Of a stretch of 29,016 nt of DNA, positions 14,501-23,054 are shown piece by piece (the first letter of the stretch is position 1; the number at the start of each line of letters is the position of its first letter). The stretch covers positions 1 to 29,016 of the IMG/VR virus record IMGVR_UViG_3300034198_006096, one strand, 5' to 3'. The stretch is from a virus. A model generated the notes under the pieces. That model saw only the letters and a program-made list of their open reading frames with translations, did no database searches and was not told the origin of the DNA. A program made the translations under genes and the position numbers.

Positions 14501-17500
14501 AGGGCTTTCTCACCGCCAAGCTGACGCATATATTCTAGCTGCTTACCGTGAATTGCTTCTCGCGCCGTAGCCGCATCTCTTGCAATACGACCGTCAGCGC
14601 CCATACGTTTATCAAGACTTTTAGCTACGTCATGTGTAGCCAAGAATTTACGCTTGGCCGCGCCGAGATACTCCCCGATTTTACTCCGGCGCAACCACCC
14701 ATCATTAACTGGCGGGGGCGGGTCGATCTTTCTTGGTGCCGCTGGCGCGCGTGGTGGTTTTGGCGGCATACCTGTGCCGCCGCCCTGCATCTGCACAGCG
14801 CGTTCAGACAAACCAAGCGCAGCTTCAAGCGCCGTCATAGACTTTGATGGCAGGCCAAAGGCACGGCGCAGCCGATCCATAATAGCCCCATACACGGTAG
14901 CACGGTGCCAATCTCTGAGCCCTATGCGTTTAGCAACGTCAGGCGGCAGCGTGACGCTTTTAAGCGCCGTACGGAACTCCGGGTTACCGTGAAACTCTGC
15001 AATAAATTCCAGAGCGTTCTTTAGGCCATAGTGCTGCTGTCTTGGGGTAAACTCTTTCGGCTTACCTCTCACTAACTTGGTAATGCTGGGGAGTTCTTTT
15101 GCAACAAAAGTCCGTACAGCGTCGATGTCTCTCTGAAGACGGGGATTATTTTTAATAGCTTCTACCGTGGCGGCGTGAGCTACTTCATGTAAAACTACAT
15201 GGGGCGTCAGCATAGCGCCGGGATGAATAAAAACCTCACCCGTTGGACGATGGAAAAATCCATTCATCACACCGTCGGGGTGTGTATCCTTTAAAAATTT
15301 TGTATTTCTCTCTGTGGCAGCGAGGATATGTATTTTAGTGTCGCCAGCAACATCAAGCATTCGCTTGGTCACCAGCGGCATAAACACACGGTCTAGCGGG
15401 TTCGCGGCGCGCAGGCGTGAAAATAGCGTCTTTGGATTGATAACATCTCTGGCGGTTACCGTCCGCGATACATCTAAATCTTTACCAAAAACATTTTTGA
15501 CCGTGTGACCGGCAGCGGCAGCGTCAATCTTCTCAGCCGTCTTAGGTGTAAGCGTAGCATTTTTATCGACATGCGCCAGGAACTCATTCTCTGACAGGTC
15601 GTCGACCATGTCACCGCGAGGGCGTTTCTTTTCAGCCTTTGCTTCGGTGACGCCGAGGCGCTCGGCTTCTTTAGAAGCCTTGACCGCTTCGTTGCGCGCT
15701 GCTTGCTGCTTCTCGAACTCTGGGTTCAAATATTTAGCGGCGGCTTCTTTTTTCAGACGAGCAATACGTTCGGCTGGAGTTTCCTCTCCAGCTGGCTCCT
15801 CAACCTTGGGCTCAGGCTTTGGCTCTGGTTTAGGTTCTGGTTTAGGTTCTGGCTTGGGCTCTGGTTTAGGTTCTGGCTTGGGCTCTGGTTTAGTAGCAGC
15901 CTCAGAAACCGGCTTAGTAGGGCGAGGTCTAACGGGAGCAGGAGGCTCCTCGGTCACGGCACCACGACGCTCAAGTTCCTGCTTGAGCATAAGAGCTTCT
16001 TCTGGGTTCAGATTAGTGTCGGCAAGATTATCTAGTCCACCCTCGGAAGCGTGCTTACTTGCTGCGTAATTATTTCCTTCACTAATGCGGTCCGCCTGAA
16101 CCTCGGAGTTCATCTTTGTGAGGTCGCCACCGTGCAATCTGTTGTGGCGGTCGAGGAAGTTCATCACCCCCTCGTCGTTGATCTTATTTACCGGGCGGCG
16201 GGCAATGCGGCGGGCTTCAGCGATAAGCTGCATCGCTGCATTAGGCGACATGTCGTCACCGATGTTTTCGGCAAGGCTCTCAGGAATAAACGCGTGCTTT
16301 TTGAAATCGCCCTTATTCTTGGCGGTGTTGGTTTGATGCTTCGCGTAGGCTTCAGCAATTTTTTTATCTTTGTTTAGCTCGGCGTTATGCGCCGCAAGCC
16401 GAGAATTAACCTCGTCCAGCATCGCGCCTAATTTTTTGTGAAGGTTTTTAACGCCTTCTTTATTTGTAACGGCAGCGGTGATGTCTGCGTCTGTTAGTTT
16501 ATGCTTGGCGACGATTTCAGCTGCGATGTTGTTGCTGGCCTTGCGCGCGGCAATTTCAGCCTTGTCACGGTTACCCGGTTTTCTGGCCTCAACGCTGCGT
16601 GATATTTTAGTCGGACGATCCCGAGTGCCGTAGTCTGGATGATCCACCGGCTTACCATCACGGATAAGCTCAGAAGTCCCCATGCGAGACTGATTGTGCT
16701 TCTGACGCGTATAAGCTGCTTCTTTACCAACAGCTTCAGCTACCTGCGTCAGGGCTTGGTCTGACGGAACTTTGTCCTCAACATTGATCTCGTTGATGCC
16801 ATCCCAGAAACCGGCTGGTTCTTGCGTATCATTTATGTTGTGTGGAGTGCGCTCAAATGGCTGACCCTGACGAACGGCGTCGCGCTCGCGGAGTGCGGCA
16901 CCTGTGGGTGGCACATCCGCTTCTGGCAGAACGCCACGGCGGGCTTCGTCAGCATATTTTACTCGGTTAAGCGTATCTTCTAGCTTTACAGGTTTACCTG
17001 TCGGGGTAACCGGGTCGGCCTGACGATCTGCCAGCACCTGCTCAATCGGTTCGATGCGGACGGTCTGCTCTGGAGCTTTGACAGCTTCCATAGCCGCTTT
17101 TTGATCTGGGAGCGTATCCGCAGTACCTGCTGATGCCTCAACTTCAGTTCCTTCGGGTGTGCGCGTGACAGCCGCACCGACAGGTTCACCCTGTGCAGCG
17201 GCAGCGGCTACGTCCGCTTTTGACGCAACAGCGTGCGCCGGGTTCATCAAACCAGAAATTGAACCGTCTTTATGCGCCTCGCGGATGGCTTTGGTTGTAA
17301 GCCCTGCGTCTTTGGCGACATCATAGGTCATGCTACCTTTGCCGCGCCCAAGACTAACAACAACGCGCTTGGAGCCTTCAGCTACGGGAGGAATTTCTGT
17401 CCCTGGCGGGTAGCCGATAACAGGCTTGCGGCCTTCGGTCTGCGCCTCTTGTTGCGCAGCAACCGTCTCTGGCTTTTCAGGAATATTCTGGCCAGCGTCG

Positions 17501-18873
17501 ATAGGGCCAGCTTCTGGTGCAGGAGCCGCTGTGGGGGCGGGAGGTAACTCAGCCCATGACGTAATTGGCGGCAATCTCTTTTCACCAGTTACGGGATTGC
17601 CTCCCATAACAGGCTGACCGCCAGATTGTGGCGGTGGTGGCGGATTAGCCCCTGCGGTAACAGGGTTGTTGACCGCGTCAGTTATTTGGCTCTTACCGGC
17701 TGGTGGTGGCGGATTAGCCCCTGCGGTAACTGTGCGTTCGGTAGGCTGAATAGCCTGCGGATTAGAAGCGTTAAGCGCCGCCGTCTGTGCAGGATCGACA
17801 CCCGTAGTATTTACTACAGGAGCCGCCGCTGGCTTACCACCAAGATACTTACGGCCCGCGCCAATCGCGTGGGGAGCGCCAGCAAAGACGCCACCTCCAA
17901 AGCCTGAATTTACGCCAGCGGTAGCAAGCTGGCCCATATCTGGCGTGAACGAAGCGGTGCCGGTCGCGTCCTTTTGAACAGCTTGAGATTTCTGAGAGGC
18001 GTAATCAGAAGCAACGCCACCGACAGCGTTAGCGGCAGCGTTCTCACCAATCTCGCGCAGGGCAGACTTCTCTGCTTCAGTTGCGGCTTTCTCACCGACC
18101 TTCTCGACAGCGCCAGTAAGTGCGCCCGTGCCTGACTTAATCGCGCTACCCGTGACCTTACCAATGACTGCGCCAAGCGCACCTTCGGTAAGAAGCTGCG
18201 GCGTTGTGTAGAGTTCATTACGAAACTGCACGCGAGCAGCGTAAGGGTCGGGTGTAGCCTTTAATATTTCAGCAAAACGAGGACTAGCAGCAGCGAGCTC
18301 CGCGTCCGTCATCTCGTTTGTCTTACCAACTGCGGCTTGCAGTGAACCAGATACTTGGTCAGCCGCACCCATTGGGATAGCCAATTCTGGCGCGAGAACA
18401 TACGGCGCAACGCCGGGAGCCATCTGCGCTGTCTTGATAACAGCAGTATCAATCGGGTTATTCCAAGCCTGCGTCAAAACGCCCGACTGACCTTCACCGG
18501 GTATGAGCGCAGCGTCGGCAATAGCTCTGCCGCCTTCAGTCAGGTGAGTTCGCGCAGCGTCAGCGTTGCGTTGCGAGTTTACCGCCATGTGACGGAATGT
18601 GTCCGACGCGCCTTCCCAACCAATGGCGTCAGCGCCACGCTGGCCTAATGTAGCTATACGAGCGCCAACATCACCGGCACCGGCAAGTCCTGCGTATCCA
18701 TAATCACTAAACGACGCGCCATCCGTGGACGCCGGTTTAACGGTCTCACCATGAGCCTGCGAATATAGATCATCGTAATTTAACGATGTAGTCGTATCCG
18801 CTGCGGGCGCGTCGGGTGCCGCCGTGCTACCGCTGAACGCCTGCTGGTAAAGATCGTCGTAATTGTCAGACAC
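11530..18873 (-). CDS. giant internal virion protein with metallopeptidase motif and LPD/PLxRFG-type C-terminus, 2447 aa
   Basis: This is a probable DNA-ejection protein carried in the capsid. The N-terminus has two copies of a short motif, NYDDLYQQAF (4-13) and NYDDLYSQAH (32-41). A long Ala/Pro-rich region with Gly-rich helices follows, then a KPEP repeat at 995-1022. A zinc metallopeptidase motif HEVAH sits at 1229-1233 (VVLHEVAHAAT). The C-terminal third resembles the large polyvalent proteins of phages: SSPLFSNNSFGAALQFKKY near 2100-2125 is like the PLxRFG/LPD38 signature, followed by a hydrophobic segment near 2150-2170 that could insert into a membrane. The start is GTG 18873, directly after the previous stop, with GGGGGAG upstream. 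Confidence 0.85.
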   Translation of the reverse strand: MSDNYDDLYQQAFSGSTAAPDAPAADTTTSLNYDDLYSQAHGETVKPASTDGASFSDYGYAGLAGAGDVGARIATLGQRGADAIGWEGASDTFRHMAVNSQRNADAARTHLTEGGRAIADAALIPGEGQSGVLTQAWNNPIDTAVIKTAQMAPGVAPYVLAPELAIPMGAADQVSGSLQAAVGKTNEMTDAELAAASPRFAEILKATPDPYAARVQFRNELYTTPQLLTEGALGAVIGKVTGSAIKSGTGALTGAVEKVGEKAATEAEKSALREIGENAAANAVGGVASDYASQKSQAVQKDATGTASFTPDMGQLATAGVNSGFGGGVFAGAPHAIGAGRKYLGGKPAAAPVVNTTGVDPAQTAALNASNPQAIQPTERTVTAGANPPPPAGKSQITDAVNNPVTAGANPPPPPQSGGQPVMGGNPVTGEKRLPPITSWAELPPAPTAAPAPEAGPIDAGQNIPEKPETVAAQQEAQTEGRKPVIGYPPGTEIPPVAEGSKRVVVSLGRGKGSMTYDVAKDAGLTTKAIREAHKDGSISGLMNPAHAVASKADVAAAAAQGEPVGAAVTRTPEGTEVEASAGTADTLPDQKAAMEAVKAPEQTVRIEPIEQVLADRQADPVTPTGKPVKLEDTLNRVKYADEARRGVLPEADVPPTGAALRERDAVRQGQPFERTPHNINDTQEPAGFWDGINEINVEDKVPSDQALTQVAEAVGKEAAYTRQKHNQSRMGTSELIRDGKPVDHPDYGTRDRPTKISRSVEARKPGNRDKAEIAARKASNNIAAEIVAKHKLTDADITAAVTNKEGVKNLHKKLGAMLDEVNSRLAAHNAELNKDKKIAEAYAKHQTNTAKNKGDFKKHAFIPESLAENIGDDMSPNAAMQLIAEARRIARRPVNKINDEGVMNFLDRHNRLHGGDLTKMNSEVQADRISEGNNYAASKHASEGGLDNLADTNLNPEEALMLKQELERRGAVTEEPPAPVRPRPTKPVSEAATKPEPKPEPKPEPKPEPKPEPKPEPKPEPKVEEPAGEETPAERIARLKKEAAAKYLNPEFEKQQAARNEAVKASKEAERLGVTEAKAEKKRPRGDMVDDLSENEFLAHVDKNATLTPKTAEKIDAAAAGHTVKNVFGKDLDVSRTVTARDVINPKTLFSRLRAANPLDRVFMPLVTKRMLDVAGDTKIHILAATERNTKFLKDTHPDGVMNGFFHRPTGEVFIHPGAMLTPHVVLHEVAHAATVEAIKNNPRLQRDIDAVRTFVAKELPSITKLVRGKPKEFTPRQQHYGLKNALEFIAEFHGNPEFRTALKSVTLPPDVAKRIGLRDWHRATVYGAIMDRLRRAFGLPSKSMTALEAALGLSERAVQMQGGGTGMPPKPPRAPAAPRKIDPPPPVNDGWLRRSKIGEYLGAAKRKFLATHDVAKSLDKRMGADGRIARDAATAREAIHGKQLEYMRQLGGEKALKLGVELQRVHGEAFKDAADLMYDARHFGVDIERGREQFDTGIENRAGVAWLEKNKERLAKFKDNEQLWNGMKRVRDTVNKYHTETAVSKLHEALRLSGVKFGDLEGLARRFYEDDKAPGGALTDRDKKALDLPDDWDGVINSESDESLQWLGAIRDKFKKEAGTYAPLQREGTHWVSAKRAIYDVGEGGRLDKDGYVEFTRNEGETQTAFKSRVEKFIDSAVKDHGHDIGSVEMGKFNVDDAAKPLELDRESPEVYRVPLKTKYSGKVYGSTEGFTLQNKLKGETINGRPMYSEVSEPFANTHPDFISPESAPLIPRMDALRDRLRKQAEFQRKPQDEQEAILKTIGETVARMRASKTSIRQNLLHAEKIRGADEDYTRAIASYFDRASRDMATAEHMPAVQEALDKVSQRLDDIKDFTGNTERKELYDELKSRLLQSTSSAATNPIVRRMLQVTALDKLFGVSFHAVNATEPWILGGTTIGGKHGHVQSYATMASTLRDIGGGGGIGGTLGGGGVIRRAFKDTFKAVDINATPTDHIATIRNNLLKAEDGKNLAAVIDHMVDTGLMSPEAEYIFKQETTREGNFAERTLDTMDRMSRQMTLGIETINRALVGVAAYKLEKARLGDAANAHKEALDYAHDVVTETMGNYSRTNSSPLFSNNSFGAALQFKKYGAKVYTLLGSQMGEAIKGNPEAISALGGLLVIQAIAAGAAGLPVEPFKVIYNAAMGIAGSNDDWDQWVDGTVRGWLTKGAGMSPEAVDVILHGASRAAGIDLSGRLGMQQMLFPDVPKSSKQSSIDEWIGKIMGGAFSSTLGESARALAGLRDSSSWSEAGTHALDAIPIKAVADVRKGVSGYMEADKTSRGYNKSDKTLSPTEAVATGLGFRPTRVAREAEERNLNYKETRAQQAERSSFETKWATAKDGNERARLWGEIERWNKDRPHEARLTRSQLNDYRAMHTKKQRDAHLGQAPHPNEKWILKRNQQLFGAH
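15808..15891 (-). repeat. seven KPEP codon repeats inside the 2447-aa gene
   Basis: Exactly seven K-P-E-P units (84 bp, 12 bp each) encode residues 995-1022 in the leftward frame. Synonymous codon differences between units show alternating 24-bp sub-repeats. The segment would form a stiff, extended charged rod or periplasm-spanning spacer, as in TonB-like proteins, between the N-terminal region and the metallopeptidase part. Confidence 0.9.
17633..17730 (-). repeat. 29-bp direct repeat pair inside the 2447-aa gene
   Basis: The same 29 bp occur at 17633-17661 and 17702-17730, 69 bp apart. They encode two copies of VTAGANPPPP in a Pro-rich linker. An in-frame 69-bp duplication is the simplest origin, and the region may vary in copy number between relatives. 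Confidence 0.85.
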
Positions 18874-21800
18874 TTATTGTCTCCCCCAAGTACCTGTAGC
18901 GGGTGCTGGAGTTGCGGCTGGTATAGGTGAGTTACCTGTAGGCGCGCTCGGTAAAATTATTTCCCTGCCATCTGGTAACTTATAAACGGTCTTACCGTCT
19001 TTCTGAACTGATGTGCCTTTATTAGCAAGTACAGCGGTGGCGCTTTTTACAGCATCAGCCGGTGCCATGCCTGGATTATTGTGAAGAATATTCGTTGCCG
19101 TTGTTGAAATATTAGACACCCGTGGGTCGGCGGGGTCTAAGTCGGGGAACATATTTGTCACCGCGCCATTGACGGCTTTATCATAACCGCCAGTGGATAC
19201 CTTGTTATTATCTTGGTGATCGAAGGTACGTTTCTGTTGGTCTTGTTGGAACTGCTGACCATCTTCGCGGCTTGTATCTTGATGCGTAAAGCCAGCCTGT
19301 TGGCGACCAGAATTCATGATATTTGTGTATTGCGTCGTCCATGCAGCGCGTTCTTCAGCAACACCCTTACGAACTTGGTCTTGGTGCTCTTTCGACATCT
19401 GCGAGAAATTACCCGGCAGCGTCGGCATTGGGCCAAGATAATTAATCGCCCTCTTATGCAGCGCATACTCAGGCGAATTATCTTCCGGCGGTGTAATCGC
19501 TGTAGGCTGACGCTGCTGGTATTGTTCATACGCGGGATCTGGCTGCGAAATATTGAGCTTGGTGCCACCTTGTGCAGCTGATGTCAGCGACTGCCAGTAT
19601 GCAGATCCGTCCTTCAAACCAAGTGCAGCGCCGAGTAGCTGTTGCTCAGTCACACGAACTTTCTGGATAACTTCGCCACTAGCGTCTTTGTGCGTGACAA
19701 TAGCGCCGCCATCTTCCGTTGGCTTGGCGCTGACGTTGGTGCCGTCAGGGATATTCTGCTGCGCTTTAGTCAGTGCGGTCACAGCGCCTTCCGTGTCACC
19801 CTTTTTCAAGAGCTCCACGGCTTGGTCGCCATAGCGCGATACAAGCATTTGCTGATGGAAAATAATCGACCGTGCGACTTCTTGTGCGCCCTTTGTGTCA
19901 CCTTGCGCTAAGAGATGCTCGTAACCGGCAACAAGGCCAGCCGTCGTGCGTATACCTTCCGTGAGCTTATAGTTTGGATCGACAGCGTTGCTGAGTGCAG
20001 CAACCTGTTCAGGTGTCGCTGCTTCTTTCTCAGGGCCGAGACCGAGCATGTTCCCAAACGCCGTAATGAGATCATCGCCGCCGCTACCGTCTGTCGGTAC
20101 CGCTTGACCTTGCTGCGCATTGCGACGCGTGCCTGCGGCGTGGATGCCGTAGTCTTGCTCCACACCGTTGATGGCGTTCGTGAGCGCACCGGCAAGCATT
20201 TCTTTGAAATTCTTAGGCTGCTTTGTTTTGGCAGCGATGCGTCTATGTTCAGCGTATTTTTCTAAATCAGCTTGGCGCTTGGCTTCCTGACTGCTTGGAC
20301 CAACAATAGGCGCTTCGTCAAACCCGCCTTCTGGAATGGCTGGCGTGACCGAAGCTGGAGGTGCTTCCTGCGGGGCGGTGGGCTCGGCTCTCGCTACCTG
20401 CGTCGGTGCCGCTTCCTCCGATGGTGCCTGCGGTGCGTCTCCTCCCGAGAGGAAATTACTGAAGGGGTCGTCGTCGACGGGGCCACCAAGAGCGTAGCCG
20501 GGGGAGATTGCAAGCCGCGCTGAGTACCCACCACCGGGGTTTGTATTACGGGAGCCAGTTGCTGGGCTAACGCCGGGTTGCGCCGATGCGACACGGTCGG
20601 GGCGACCTGTGTTTTCTTTAGTAACAAGTCCGCCTTTAGCAAACCCGGGTACCGGGCCACCGTTGGCGAAGCCTCCAAAGAAGCTGCCCAACGCACTACC
20701 AATAGCGTCGAAACCGCCGCCAAAATCAGAATTACCGCCAGCATTACTTTGTGCAGAAGTTGCTCCAGCGGCGTCAGTTCCACTTGTATCATTTAGATTA
20801 TCTGGGTTGCTGAACAGCGACGACAGCCAATCCATAGAACCGGCGTCTTGCTGTGCGGGTTGTTGCGGGGTAGCAGCCGTGGGTGGAGGCGGGTTAGCTG
20901 CGGCGGTATCTGGGACAGCCTTCGGTGTCTCAGGAGGCATAGGCGGGCCTTGCTCATGCGGCATAGGCGGGCCCATGTTTGGATGAAACGACATCGGATC
21001 TTGAACGTCTTTTGCAGCAATATACAACTTGTCGTCGTTAGGGGCCGTACGTAATACGTCTGGCGTCTCATCTGGATAAATCGTCGGGATGCCGTCGCCG
21101 TTTGGATCTGTGGGCGTACTGGCAGCGCCAGCTGCTGGGCCACCATCTACGCGAGGTATCGCGGTATCTTGCTGGGCAGCAGGATTATCTTTTGTGGCGT
21201 TCTGCCAACTTAATTGCTGCTGCTCAAACTGACTTGCGCGGCCTGCATCCTGCGGCATACCAAGCACAGCTGTTCCTTGCGGTAACGAATGACCATCACG
21301 ACGATGGCCCATTGCACCCGTCTCGCTGCGCATACGATTTTCCCAATGGCCGGGATCAGTCCACTGTCCACCCGTGTAAGGAGTAGACGGAATATCCCCG
21401 CCATAGACGCCCGGCTTAACGGGCTGTGGCGTTCCTTGGTTCAGCGCAGGATTTGGGCCAAAACTTTCAGGACGCGTTGGCGGCGTTGGCGCATCGACGC
21501 GGGGATTTGGTATGCTGGCAGCGCCAGCTGTTGGGCCACGGTCAATAGATGGGATGGCCTCGGGACGAGACGGCGGCAACGGCACACCGCTCGTATCTGG
21601 TTTGGCTGGGTTATTACGCGCGTTCTCGGCTTTACCGGGATCATTCCAGCGCGTATCATCCGTACGGATATTGTTTTTACCCTTTGCCATATCATCACCG
21701 TTCCATGTATCTACGAAGCTGCGTGCATTGGCAGGCAACCCAGCGGTATTCTCTCTAATTGAAGCAGCCGATGGGATAGCTTCTCTATTTATTTTGAGTT

Positions 21801-23046
21801 CTTTGTTCGCTAAATCAGCCGTAATAACTTGGTGCCCAGAGCCATCAGCGGATGGCATAGAAACTTTACCGGCACCATCAGTGTAGGCCGTCTTCGCGTC
21901 AGGAAACGCTGTGACGCTCGCACCATTTTTATCGACATGGAGGTACGCTTTGCCGTTCTCTTTAAGAACCTGCATCACGTCCTGTTTAAACTGCGGCCAC
22001 TTATCACCAGCGACAGAGATACAGCCCTGCGTAATTAATCTATCGTTTGTCGCGGAATGAAATTCAATGCCACGGCGGTAATCGCCAATATTTTTATCAT
22101 AGATAGCGTTGTGGTTAATACCGATTGCGCCATGCGCCTGACCCCAAGCACCCATTTCATTAGGTGTGATCGGATAATGCCCTTCTGGGATAGCGCCGCG
22201 ACCTGCGCCACCAGAACCAAACTCATACGTGTGACCGTTTACGGCGATGTTTGATCTTATTTGTCCCGGTGCCGCTTCCCCAACAGGCGCAGACGGTGTC
22301 GCTGATGCGAAGCTATTATTGGAGTAAGAACTCCATAGACTGTCGCCGTTCTTCTGGCGAAGTTCAACTTGATGATCTGCGTTGGCTGGAACTTCGTAGG
22401 ATCGCGTCCAGATGCTATTCCCGTCCTGAACCGTGCGACCTTGCAGCAACCCTTCGAGCACATGCTTATGGGTCGTGTCCAACTCATGACCCAGATACTT
22501 AACTTGTGTTTCTAACGGAATTTTATTGATGTCGTTGGTGCCAGCAAACTTATAGAGGCCGTCAAGGCGCTCTTTATGCCACTGCGCGATACCACCCGAT
22601 GGTGAACCGTTATCATTAGGATTATACGCGGCAGGATTTAACCGTGACCCGCTTTCACCCATTAGCGAACCAACCGCACCCGCCGCCACTTCAGGGCGAA
22701 CGCCACGATTGATTAGCTCGTCCATAATCATTTTATGCGCTTGCGTAGCGCCGCCGCCTGTAGAACCACCCGCCGAAGGAGCGGCAGGGTTTATTACCGC
22801 TTTACTCGGATCAAATCCGTCACGCCCGGCTTGAATTGCTTTTTCTAACGCCGATGTCGTGTCACTCTTGCCTTTACCAGAACTGCCACCAGACTTTTTA
22901 CCGCCACCGGCACCGCCATCTTTACCACCGCCACCGGCACCGTCTTCATGACTTTGCCGAGCGCGTGCAGCCGCCTCCGCTGCACCCTTTGCGGTTAGTT
23001 CAATATAGGATTGGCCTTGATCTTCAGCGTTGCGTGGTAGCGCCAT
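18874..23046 (-). CDS. virion protein with lysozyme and L,D-transpeptidase-fold domains, 1390 aa
   Basis: After a Gly/Lys-rich disordered start (1-95), residues 103-225 match the phage tail lysozyme family (Phage_lysozyme2): VAAGAVGSLMGESGSRLNP, with E131 as likely catalytic acid, then SGGIAQWHKERL. Residues 265-371 look like a DUF2778/Tlde1-type L,D-transpeptidase fold: IPEGHYPIT, then GIEFHSATNDRLITQGCIS with H330 and nucleophile C342. The rest is a long Pro/Gly-rich tail with FANGG/FAKGG motifs and a helical region (about 1000-1200). It likely opens peptidoglycan during DNA injection. The ATG at 23046 has GAGGTGAG upstream. It lies between two other virion genes. Confidence 0.85.
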   Translation of the reverse strand: MALPRNAEDQGQSYIELTAKGAAEAAARARQSHEDGAGGGGKDGGAGGGKKSGGSSGKGKSDTTSALEKAIQAGRDGFDPSKAVINPAAPSAGGSTGGGATQAHKMIMDELINRGVRPEVAAGAVGSLMGESGSRLNPAAYNPNDNGSPSGGIAQWHKERLDGLYKFAGTNDINKIPLETQVKYLGHELDTTHKHVLEGLLQGRTVQDGNSIWTRSYEVPANADHQVELRQKNGDSLWSSYSNNSFASATPSAPVGEAAPGQIRSNIAVNGHTYEFGSGGAGRGAIPEGHYPITPNEMGAWGQAHGAIGINHNAIYDKNIGDYRRGIEFHSATNDRLITQGCISVAGDKWPQFKQDVMQVLKENGKAYLHVDKNGASVTAFPDAKTAYTDGAGKVSMPSADGSGHQVITADLANKELKINREAIPSAASIRENTAGLPANARSFVDTWNGDDMAKGKNNIRTDDTRWNDPGKAENARNNPAKPDTSGVPLPPSRPEAIPSIDRGPTAGAASIPNPRVDAPTPPTRPESFGPNPALNQGTPQPVKPGVYGGDIPSTPYTGGQWTDPGHWENRMRSETGAMGHRRDGHSLPQGTAVLGMPQDAGRASQFEQQQLSWQNATKDNPAAQQDTAIPRVDGGPAAGAASTPTDPNGDGIPTIYPDETPDVLRTAPNDDKLYIAAKDVQDPMSFHPNMGPPMPHEQGPPMPPETPKAVPDTAAANPPPPTAATPQQPAQQDAGSMDWLSSLFSNPDNLNDTSGTDAAGATSAQSNAGGNSDFGGGFDAIGSALGSFFGGFANGGPVPGFAKGGLVTKENTGRPDRVASAQPGVSPATGSRNTNPGGGYSARLAISPGYALGGPVDDDPFSNFLSGGDAPQAPSEEAAPTQVARAEPTAPQEAPPASVTPAIPEGGFDEAPIVGPSSQEAKRQADLEKYAEHRRIAAKTKQPKNFKEMLAGALTNAINGVEQDYGIHAAGTRRNAQQGQAVPTDGSGGDDLITAFGNMLGLGPEKEAATPEQVAALSNAVDPNYKLTEGIRTTAGLVAGYEHLLAQGDTKGAQEVARSIIFHQQMLVSRYGDQAVELLKKGDTEGAVTALTKAQQNIPDGTNVSAKPTEDGGAIVTHKDASGEVIQKVRVTEQQLLGAALGLKDGSAYWQSLTSAAQGGTKLNISQPDPAYEQYQQRQPTAITPPEDNSPEYALHKRAINYLGPMPTLPGNFSQMSKEHQDQVRKGVAEERAAWTTQYTNIMNSGRQQAGFTHQDTSREDGQQFQQDQQKRTFDHQDNNKVSTGGYDKAVNGAVTNMFPDLDPADPRVSNISTTATNILHNNPGMAPADAVKSATAVLANKGTSVQKDGKTVYKLPDGREIILPSAPTGNSPIPAATPAPATGTWGRQ

Positions 23047-23054
23047 TACTCACC

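Noticed and set aside
15608-16069. plus-strand frame with Gly-Ser-Leu repeats
   Set aside because: It is the mirror of the KPEP repeat coding sequence on the minus strand and has no ribosome-binding site.
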